Of a stretch of DNA of 7,775 nt, positions 1 through 4,829 are shown piece by piece (positions within the stretch are counted from its first letter, which is position 1; each line of letters opens with the position of its first letter). The notes below the pieces were generated by a model that saw only the letters and a list, made by a program, of their open reading frames with translations, ran no database searches and had not been told where the DNA came from. The stretch comes from Clostridia bacterium. Lineage in GTDB: Bacteria; Bacillota; Clostridia; Christensenellales; Aristaeellaceae. The position numbers and the translations under genes were made by a program. The stretch covers positions 1 through 7,775 of the forward strand of contig JAFZLE010000132.1 in NCBI GenBank assembly GCA_017551645.1. Direction: 5' to 3'.

Positions 1-499
1 CCTGGGGATGGGGCACAGCTGCCTTCTGGGCGAACTAAAGGACCTGTCCCCTCTCACGCCCCAGTTTAAGACCGTGAAAAACGGCTACGCTCCCTGCGCT
101 ACCAACACCGGGTTTACTCCCTGCCCCGAATACGATTCCGGCGGCGCGGGGCTGGTATGCACCGCGGGAGATTACGCGCGGTTTTTGGACGCCTTCGCGT
201 CCGGCAGGCTCGCGAAGGGGAACATCGTCCCGCTGCTTGAACAATACGCCCTGACCGGCGCTCAGGCTGCCGACGTATCCTGGCCGCAGCTCAAAGGCTA
301 CAGTTACACTCTGGGTATGCGCATTCCCTCCGAAAGCGGCGCATACGACTTTGGCTGGGGCGGCGCCGCGGGAGCGTACGCGCTCATGGACTTTGGCAGA
401 AAGACCAGCCTCACATTCTTTACCAATCTGCTGGGGGGAGACGAGGTGCTCTGCCATTTCTCCCTGCGGGATGCGCTGTATGAATGCCTGAAAAACTGA
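1..499 (+). CDS. Serine beta-lactamase-like hydrolase, C-terminal part (5' end outside window)
   Basis: This is the last roughly 165 residues of a protein of the class C beta-lactamase / penicillin-binding-protein-like serine hydrolase family. The reading frame is open to the left edge, and the first codons read L-G-M, matching the 'PLGM' turn of the family, so the ATG at 8 is internal rather than a start. Visible family features, numbered from that Met, are GGAGLVCTAGDYARFLDAF (45-63) and FGWGGAAGAYALMDF (115-129). The second holds the third active-site strand, here WGG where beta-lactamases have KTG or HxG. The catalytic SxxK and YxN motifs would lie upstream, outside the window. Members include esterases, D-aminopeptidases and peptidoglycan-related hydrolases as well as true beta-lactamases, and the substrate cannot be deduced. 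The gene ends with TGA at 497-499, followed by an intrinsic terminator. Confidence 0.85.
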   Translation, partial: LGMGHSCLLGELKDLSPLTPQFKTVKNGYAPCATNTGFTPCPEYDSGGAGLVCTAGDYARFLDAFASGRLAKGNIVPLLEQYALTGAQAADVSWPQLKGYSYTLGMRIPSESGAYDFGWGGAAGAYALMDFGRKTSLTFFTNLLGGDEVLCHFSLRDALYECLKN

Positions 500-505
500 A
501 TGCTG

Positions 506-532
506 TCCGGGGCAGGCCGCCCCGGATTTTTC
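506..532 (+). terminator. Rho-independent terminator after the hydrolase gene
   Basis: An 8-bp perfect GC-rich stem (506-513 TCCGGGGC with 519-526 GCCCCGGA) closes a 5-nt loop (AGGCC) and runs directly into TTTTT at 527-531. It starts 7 nt after the TGA. It insulates the hydrolase gene from the ribosomal-protein promoter downstream. Confidence 0.9.
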
Positions 533-566
533 TTCGCAAAAAATCCGTTAAATTTTATATCAGCCC

Positions 567-595
567 TTGCGCTAAAACAAGTAAGTGTGTATAAT
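567..595 (+). promoter_or_regulatory. Sigma-A/sigma-70-type promoter of the rpmG-secE-nusG-rplK-rplA operon
   Basis: The -35 box is TTGCGC (567-572, 4 of 6 matches to TTGACA). After a 17-bp spacer comes a perfect -10 box, TATAAT (590-595). Transcription would start near 601-603, giving a leader of about 87 nt before the rpmG ATG. The position, directly after a terminator and before the translation-machinery genes, fits a strong housekeeping promoter. The start point is inferred. Confidence 0.85.
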
Positions 596-600
596 ATTTA

Positions 601-670
601 AGTCTGCCCAATGTTTGGGTTGCTTTTGTTGTAAACACGAGCGCCCCTCAACCAGACGGGCGCCACGACT
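601..670 (+). promoter_or_regulatory. Foldable 5' leader of rpmG (possible cis-regulatory RNA)
   Basis: Two inverted repeats lie in the predicted leader. CCCAA (607-611) pairs with TTGGG (615-619) over a TGT loop, and this small hairpin is followed by a T-rich stretch. GCGCCC (641-646) pairs with GGGCGC (658-663) around an 11-nt loop. That loop contains CAACC (649-653) and CAGAC (653-657), which are complementary to GGTTG (618-622) and GTCTG (602-606), so a pseudoknot or an alternative fold is possible. GTTGT (628-632) can also pair with ACGAC (665-669) to enclose the second hairpin. The pairings were found by eye. Regulation is an inference, and the element matches no leader family that I recognise. 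Confidence 0.4.
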
Positions 671-688
671 ATAATAGGAGGTGTCAAA

Positions 689-850
689 ATGGCATCGGAT
701 AAGAGGATCAAGGTTGTACTGGCCTGCTCCGAGTGCAAGCAGCGCAACTACAACACCATCAAGAACAAAAAGAACGACCCCGACAGGCTGGAAATGAGCA
801 AGTATTGCCGCTTCTGCAGGAAGCATACTTCTCATAAGGAAGCCAAGTAA
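689..850 (+). CDS. rpmG: Large ribosomal subunit protein bL33 (zinc-binding form)
   Basis: This 53-residue protein is a small component of the 50S subunit, near the E site. It is recognised by the N-terminal segment [17 protein letters not shown], the middle NKKN (residues 26-29) and the [16 protein letters not shown]-terminus. Four cysteines (C13, C16, C40, C43) form two CxxC knuckles, the zinc-ribbon (C+) version of L33. The length is typical. AGGAGGTG at 676-683 lies 5 nt before the ATG and fixes the start. It is the first gene of the rpmG-secE-nusG-rplK-rplA cluster, the usual neighbourhood in Gram-positive bacteria, with 37 nt to secE. If zinc-free L33 paralogues exist elsewhere in the genome, this copy would be the zinc-replete one, but nothing here shows that. 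Confidence 0.96.
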   Translation: MASDKRIKVVLACSECKQRNYNTIKNKKNDPDRLEMSKYCRFCRKHTSHKEAK

Positions 851-887
851 TCATCCCCTCCCGAATCGGCAGGAAGGAGCAACACTC

Positions 888-1157
888 ATGGCAGTTGAAA
901 AACAGTTAAGCAAGGACACAAAGTCCACCGCCAAACCCGTTAAAGAAAAGAAGGGCAATATTTTCTCCCGTTTCTTCAACAGCATCGGCAAGGCTTTCTA
1001 CAACATGTACCACGAGCTCAAGAAAGTCACCTGGCCCACCAAGAGCGCGCTTATCAACTACTCTCTTGTGGTGCTGATCTTCCTTGTGATCATGGGCGTG
1101 ATCATCGGCGTGTTCGATCTGGGTGCCAGCACTCTGGTGCGCCTGATTACGGGCTAA
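888..1157 (+). CDS. secE: Preprotein translocase subunit SecE
   Basis: SecE is the small essential clamp subunit of the SecYEG channel in the cytoplasmic membrane. The 89-residue protein is the short, single-helix form usual in Gram-positives. It has a lysine-rich N-terminal tail (1-25), an amphipathic helix ending in the family signature ELKKVTWPTKSAL (43-55), and one hydrophobic transmembrane segment at about 57-77. AGGAAGGAG (871-879) lies 8 nt upstream of the ATG and supports the start. It sits 37 nt after rpmG and 10 nt before nusG in one operon. SecE-NusG pairing is one of the most conserved bacterial gene adjacencies. Confidence 0.97.
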   Translation: MAVEKQLSKDTKSTAKPVKEKKGNIFSRFFNSIGKAFYNMYHELKKVTWPTKSALINYSLVVLIFLVIMGVIIGVFDLGASTLVRLITG

Positions 1158-1167
1158 GGAGCAAAAC

Positions 1168-1698
1168 ATGGCGGACAATCCCTCCATGAAATGGTATGTA
1201 GTGCATACCTACTCCGGCTACGAAAACAAAGTCAAGGCTAATCTTGACAAGAACGTGGAGAACAACGGCCTTCAGGACATGATAGGCGCGGTTGAGATCC
1301 CCGTCGAAGAAGTGCTGGAGATCAGAAACGGCAAAAGCCACGTGGTCCAGCGCAAGCGCATGCCGGGCTATGTGCTGGTGCGCATGGTCATGACCAACGA
1401 AAGCTGGTACATAGTGCGCAACACCCGCGGCGTCACCGGTTTTGTGGGCGCGGGCAACAAGCCCTCTCCCCTGTCCGATGAGGAGTATAACGAGATCATG
1501 GCCGCCATTCCCGTCACCCGCCTGGACGTACAGGTCGGCGACGAGGTTCGCATTCTGAACGGCATCTTCGAAAACTTTACCGGCAAGGTCACCCATATAG
1601 ACACCGCCCTCAAGCGCGTGACCGTCGTGGTTGAAATGCTTAACCGCGCCACCAACGTTGATCTTGAGTTGGACGAAGTCGTCCGGGTAGACATTTAA
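1168..1698 (+). CDS. nusG: Transcription termination/antitermination factor NusG
   Basis: NusG binds the clamp of RNA polymerase through its N-terminal domain and contacts Rho or ribosomal protein S10 through its KOW domain, coupling elongation to termination or translation. The 176-residue protein shows the NGN domain start WYVVHTYSGYENKVKANL (9-26), the central PGYVLV (66-71) and WYIVRNTRGVTGFVG (80-94). The C-terminal KOW module, VGDEVRILNGIFENFTGKV, is at 123-141. Length and order are canonical. An AAGGAG at 1156-1161 overlaps the secE stop codon and lies 6 nt before this ATG, so it is favoured over the in-frame Met7. It is co-transcribed with secE. The 90 nt to rplK contain two RNA hairpins. 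Confidence 0.97.
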   Translation: MADNPSMKWYVVHTYSGYENKVKANLDKNVENNGLQDMIGAVEIPVEEVLEIRNGKSHVVQRKRMPGYVLVRMVMTNESWYIVRNTRGVTGFVGAGNKPSPLSDEEYNEIMAAIPVTRLDVQVGDEVRILNGIFENFTGKVTHIDTALKRVTVVVEMLNRATNVDLELDEVVRVDI

Positions 1699-1704
1699 CT
1701 ATCG

Positions 1705-1728
1705 CTTTAAGGCCTACGGGCTTTAGGG
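1705..1728 (+). promoter_or_regulatory. UACG-tetraloop hairpin in the nusG-rplK gap
   Basis: Ten base pairs (three G-U) can form between 1705-1714 (CTTTAAGGCC) and 1719-1728 (GGGCTTTAGG), closed by a TACG tetraloop (1715-1718). In RNA this is C(UACG)G, an exceptionally stable loop of the UNCG class. No T-run follows, so it is not an intrinsic terminator. It stops 2 nt before the L1-like site. It may act as a processing, stability or folding element, but its role is unknown. Confidence 0.5.
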
Positions 1729-1730
1729 AA

Positions 1731-1765
1731 GTGGGAGGAGAGAGGCCATCTCTCCGCTTCACCAC
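1731..1765 (+). promoter_or_regulatory. L1-binding-site mimic (operator) upstream of rplK
   Basis: The fold is an outer stem GTGG (1731-1734) with CCAC (1762-1765), an asymmetric internal loop GA (1735-1736) against GCTTCA (1756-1761), and an inner 7-bp stem GGAGAGA (1737-1743) with TCTCTCC (1749-1755) over the loop GGCCA. From memory, the L1 stalk of 23S rRNA (helix 76) has the same arrangement, GUGG-GA-GG paired through CC-UUGAAAUA-CCAC. L1 is the known autogenous repressor of the L11-L1 operon in Escherichia coli, acting on the mRNA before rplK. The site ends 8 nt before the rplK ribosome binding site (AAGGAGG, 1774-1780), where bound L1 could block initiation. The structure is seen in the sequence, and binding is inferred. 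Confidence 0.8.
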
Positions 1766-1788
1766 ATTAGATTAAGGAGGAAACCCTT

Positions 1789-2214
1789 ATGGCAAAGAAG
1801 GTTACCGCGCTTATCAAGCTGCAGGTAAACGCCGGCAAGGCCACCCCCGCGCCGCCTATCGGCCCCGCGCTCGGTCAGCATGGCGTAAACATTCCCGGAT
1901 TCTGCAAGGAATTCAACGACCGCACCGCCAAGCAGGTGGGGCTTATCATCCCGGTAGTCATCACCGTCTATCAGGACAGATCCTTTACCTTCATCTGCAA
2001 GACTCCCCCTGCCGCTGTGCTTATCAAAAAGGCCTGCGGCATAGAGACCGCGTCCGGCCGTCCCAATAAGGACAAGGTAGCCCACATCTCCAAGGCCCAG
2101 GTCAGGGAGATTGCGGAGCTTAAGATGCCCGACCTCAACGCAGCCAGCGTAGAAGCCGCCATGAGCATGGTGGCCGGCACCGCCCGCAGCATGGGCGTCG
2201 TCGTCGACGACTGA
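1789..2214 (+). CDS. rplK: Large ribosomal subunit protein uL11
   Basis: L11 binds the GTPase-associated region of 23S rRNA at the base of the L7/L12 stalk and helps factor-dependent GTP hydrolysis and the stringent response. The 141 residues are full length. The N-terminal domain carries the proline-rich thiostrepton-contact segment [16 protein letters not shown] (20-35). The C-terminal rRNA-binding domain ends with the signature [19 protein letters not shown], then [19 protein letters not shown] (1774-1780) lies 8 nt before the ATG. It is separated from nusG by the two hairpins and from rplA by a second L1-like site, and is probably transcribed from the rpmG promoter, since no convincing promoter is visible in the 90-nt gap. 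Confidence 0.98.
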   Translation: MAKKVTALIKLQVNAGKATPAPPIGPALGQHGVNIPGFCKEFNDRTAKQVGLIIPVVITVYQDRSFTFICKTPPAAVLIKKACGIETASGRPNKDKVAHISKAQVREIAELKMPDLNAASVEAAMSMVAGTARSMGVVVDD

Positions 2215-2230
2215 GCATAACACCACAACC

Positions 2231-2259
2231 GTGGGAGGACACTGAGCCGTTTGTACCAC
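2231..2259 (+). promoter_or_regulatory. Second L1-binding-site mimic, upstream of rplA
   Basis: GTGGGAGGA at 2231-2239 exactly repeats the 5' strand of the site before rplK. GTGG (2231-2234) pairs with CCAC (2256-2259), and GG (2237-2238) with CC (2247-2248). The internal loop is GA (2235-2236) against GTTTGTA (2249-2255). The distal stem is short and the apical region poorly paired, unlike the first site. The GTACCAC end resembles the rRNA strand AAAUACCAC. The element ends one base before the rplA ribosome binding site (GGGAGGA, 2261-2267), a position suited to direct translational repression of rplA by its own product. Confidence 0.7.
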
Positions 2260-2275
2260 AGGGAGGAATTGAATC

Positions 2276-2962
2276 ATGAAAATGGGAAAAAAGTATTCTG
2301 ACAGCTTCAAGCTCATCGAGCGCGGCAGGCTGTATGACCCCGAAGAGGCCGTGGCTCTCGTAAAGCAGACCTCCAAGGCCAAGTTTGACGAAACTATCGA
2401 GATCTCCGTGCGTCTGGGCGTTGATCCCCGTCACGCGGATCAGCAGGTGCGCGGCACCGTCGTGCTGCCCAACGGCACCGGTAAGACCAAGACCGTTCTG
2501 GTCATCACCAAGGGCCCCAAGGCTGACGAAGCTCTGGCCGCGGGCGCTGATTTCGTGGGCGCCGAAGACATGATCGCCAAGATCCAGGGCGGTTGGTTCG
2601 GTTTCGACGTTTGTATCGCCACCCCCGACATGATGGGTCTGGTTGGCCGTCTCGGTAAAGTGCTGGGCCCTAAGGGCCTCATGCCCAACCCCAAGACCGG
2701 CACCGTCACCCAGGATGTCACCAAGGCCGTGCAGGAGACCAAGGCCGGTAAAGTGGAATACCGTCTGGACAAGACCGCTATCATCCACTGCCCCCTGGGC
2801 AAGGCTTCTTTCACCGAGGAACAGCTGGGCGAGAACCTGAAGACCCTCATGGAGGCGATCCTGAAGGCGAAGCCCGCCGCTGCGAAGGGCACTTACATCA
2901 AGAGCGCCGTCATCAGCAGCACCATGGGCCCCGGCATCAAGCTGAACAGCCTGAAGTTCTAA
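2276..2962 (+). CDS. rplA: Large ribosomal subunit protein uL1
   Basis: L1 forms the mobile stalk that guides deacylated tRNA out of the E site, and it is also a translational repressor of its own operon in well-studied bacteria. The 228-residue protein is of usual length. Visible features are the N-terminal [21 protein letters not shown] (5-25, domain I), GADFVGAED (90-98), the signature [15 protein letters not shown] (131-145) in domain II, and the C-terminal [10 protein letters not shown] (215-224), which returns to domain I and contacts RNA. GGGAGGA at 2261-2267 favours the ATG at 2276 over the in-frame ATG two codons later. It is the last gene before a strong terminator. The usual next genes rplJ and rplL are missing from this locus. 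Confidence 0.98.
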   Translation: MKMGKKYSDSFKLIERGRLYDPEEAVALVKQTSKAKFDETIEISVRLGVDPRHADQQVRGTVVLPNGTGKTKTVLVITKGPKADEALAAGADFVGAEDMIAKIQGGWFGFDVCIATPDMMGLVGRLGKVLGPKGLMPNPKTGTVTQDVTKAVQETKAGKVEYRLDKTAIIHCPLGKASFTEEQLGENLKTLMEAILKAKPAAAKGTYIKSAVISSTMGPGIKLNSLKF

Positions 2963-2973
2963 ACAGAACTGAC

Positions 2974-3003
2974 AAAGACCCCTTCCGTTCGGAAGGGGTC
3001 TTT
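2974..3003. terminator. Strong hairpin terminator between convergent operons
   Basis: A perfect 13-bp stem (AAAGACCCCTTCC, 2974-2986, with GGAAGGGGTCTTT, 2991-3003) closes a GTTC tetraloop, 11 nt after the rplA stop. The A and T ends of the stem give a terminal T-run on either strand. The convergent minus-strand gene stops 20 nt beyond it, so it probably ends both transcripts. The free T-tail is short (TTT), and the efficiency in each direction is not known. Confidence 0.9.
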
Positions 3004-3023
3004 CATATACAATGGCCCGCTTA

Positions 3024-4772
3024 TCATCTGTCAGTGTCGTGCAGCACCATCATCAGGTTGTTCAGGTTCATGGAGTACGTGTAGCGCGCTTCATCAGCCA
3101 CCTTCATGGCAAGACGGATGCCCACGTTTTCCGGGCCTTCGTTGCCGGCTATATGGCTCACGGGATCAAACGCCTTGCAGTCATCCCTGAAGCGCAGCGT
3201 CCAGTGCCTGTCCTTGTACTGCAGGCGGATGGAGAAACTGTTTTTCCTGTTGGGAGCGAAGCCGTGGGTGACTATGTTCGTCCCCATCTCTTCCACGCAC
3301 AGCGCCAGATTCGCGCTCTGGCGTTCGTTTCCCCCATGAGACAGGCAGAAATCCGCCGCTTTGCGGGACATCGCCATAACATCATAGATGTCGTGTATGT
3401 CCGCTTCCAGCATATCCTCCGGCGGCACGCCGAAGTCGCTTCTGAGAAGCAGCAGGTCCTCCGTCCGCCAGGTGACGGAATGCTTTCTCAGCCATACCCA
3501 AAGCACGATTCCGGCGAGCGTCAGCACTTCTCCCGCCAGGAAATAACACCATATACCGGAATTGCCCGCCGCATGCTTTAGCGCCAATGCCGCCGCTGCG
3601 GGCAGGGCTATGCCTTCCAGCACGGAGATGATCTCCATGTGACGCACGCGGCCGGTGCCCTGATAACAGCCCTTGAAGGCGCTGTTCATGCAGTACGGCA
3701 GCAGCCCAAGCGCATACATCCTCAGCGCGAATATGACCGTGTCCTGATACGCCCCTTCCTCAGGGATGAACAGGCTGACCAGTTGGGGCGCGAATATCAG
3801 CAATACCGCGGTCACCCCCAGCGCCATGACCGCAGCGGTGCGGAAAAGCGCGCGCAGCAGCTCTTTTAGGCCTGTCCTGTCTTCCTCGGTGTACAGTATG
3901 CCGGAGAGCGTGAGCGCCACGCCGGAAGTGCCCGTGCTGACGCAGTTGCTGGCGTTGCCTATCGTACTGACCACGGTAAACGCCGCGACGAGCGTATTGT
4001 CGCTGTCCGCATCCATCAGTATCATGTTCATAACATAAACACACAGCACCGAAGCAGCCAGCCAGAATACGGCGGGCGCGCCGCTTATAAGGAACTCTTT
4101 CAGCTTTCTGAGCTTTACGCCCGAAAAAGAGAACTTAAACACGCATTTGGGAGACAGGAAATAGCTTCCGGCGATTATCACCGCCATGTAGTAGCTGAGC
4201 GACGACGCCAGCCCCATGCCGAACATCCCGCCCTTAAATACGAACACGCTGAGCAGATCGAACGCCACGTCCGTCACGGTCATCATCAGCACCGCCACCA
4301 CCAGCAGCCCGCTCTGCCCGGCGATCTGCAAAAACGGTATCAGTATAAGCGCGGAAACAGTAGCGGGCGCGCCTATGGAGAACCCCGCGATGTAGCCGCC
4401 GGTATCTTTAATAAGCTGCTCATCGTTCGCGCCCAGGAGTTTGGCAAGCGGCACGTGCAGCGTAACGGCAAGCAGCATGAATGCGAACGAGAATACCAGC
4501 GCCGTCATCAGCGCGGTGGAATAGCACACGTCGGTCTCCTGTTTGGAGCCCTTCCCCAGCGATCTGCTGCAGGCCACCTGCACGCCCGTGGCCAGTATCG
4601 TGCCCACCGCTCCCAGCGCGAGCAGCAGCGGGTTGGCCAGGCTGTCCGCCGCCAGCGCGGGAACGCCCAGGTAGCGGCCTATCATCATGTTGTCGATAAG
4701 CAGGCAGAGAGAGACCGTCAGCGCAGACAGCGCCTGCGCGATCAGCATCCTCCGTACCAGCTTCCCGATCAT
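3024..4772 (-). CDS. MATE-family transporter fused to a C-terminal RsbW/SpoIIAB-like ATP-binding domain
   Basis: The 582-residue protein has two parts. Residues 1 to about 430 form a complete set of about 12 hydrophobic helices in the MATE drug/metabolite exporter pattern. It opens with IDNMMIGRYLGVPALAADSL (26-45), and the second half repeats the layout from about 220, including CMNSAFKGCYQGTGRVRHME (361-380). Residues about 455-582 are soluble and match the HATPase fold of anti-sigma serine kinases. The N-box is CVEEMGTNIVTHGF (492-505, with E494, E495 and N499), the G1-like box is RDDCKAFDP (529-537), and the G2-like segment is NVGIRLAMKVADEARY (549-564). GGAG lies 8 nt before the ATG. MATE pumps normally use Na+ or H+ gradients and carry no ATPase domain, so the tail is more likely sensory or regulatory than energetic. 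The substrate is unknown. The gene lies 57 bp after glpK, and the AT-richer gap shows no convincing promoter or terminator, so co-transcription is plausible. Confidence 0.85.
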   Translation of the reverse strand: MIGKLVRRMLIAQALSALTVSLCLLIDNMMIGRYLGVPALAADSLANPLLLALGAVGTILATGVQVACSRSLGKGSKQETDVCYSTALMTALVFSFAFMLLAVTLHVPLAKLLGANDEQLIKDTGGYIAGFSIGAPATVSALILIPFLQIAGQSGLLVVAVLMMTVTDVAFDLLSVFVFKGGMFGMGLASSLSYYMAVIIAGSYFLSPKCVFKFSFSGVKLRKLKEFLISGAPAVFWLAASVLCVYVMNMILMDADSDNTLVAAFTVVSTIGNASNCVSTGTSGVALTLSGILYTEEDRTGLKELLRALFRTAAVMALGVTAVLLIFAPQLVSLFIPEEGAYQDTVIFALRMYALGLLPYCMNSAFKGCYQGTGRVRHMEIISVLEGIALPAAAALALKHAAGNSGIWCYFLAGEVLTLAGIVLWVWLRKHSVTWRTEDLLLLRSDFGVPPEDMLEADIHDIYDVMAMSRKAADFCLSHGGNERQSANLALCVEEMGTNIVTHGFAPNRKNSFSIRLQYKDRHWTLRFRDDCKAFDPVSHIAGNEGPENVGIRLAMKVADEARYTYSMNLNNLMMVLHDTDR

Positions 4773-4829
4773 GCGGTTTACTCCAAATCAGATGTTTATG
4801 CCAACAAAAAATGATGTATTTGCAAAAGC

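Noticed and set aside
596..688. A possible tRNA (tRNA-Trp is often near rpmG-secE)
   Set aside because: No cloverleaf, no TTCGA-like T-loop and no acceptor stem with CCA could be drawn. Only leader hairpins are present.
572..835. A minus-strand open frame of 87 codons covering rpmG and its promoter
   Set aside because: The plus strand here carries rpmG and a consensus promoter. The minus-strand product matches nothing recognisable.
1759..2382. A 207-codon minus-strand open frame across rplK and the start of rplA
   Set aside because: It is antisense to two certain ribosomal-protein genes and crosses their intergenic region. The sequence is low-complexity and shadow-like.
2963..3023. An L10 (rplJ) leader after rplA
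   Set aside because: The only structure is the 13-bp terminator, and no rplJ gene or ribosome binding site follows on the plus strand.
3012..3581. A 189-codon plus-strand open frame opposite the transporter gene
   Set aside because: The translation has no recognisable family, no ribosome binding site was seen, and it lies wholly antisense to a well-supported gene with GC-rich codons. It is a shadow frame.
4773..4829. A promoter for the transporter gene (TTGCAA followed by ATAAAC on the minus strand)
   Set aside because: The spacing would be 20 bp and the -10 match is poor, so it was not listed as a feature.
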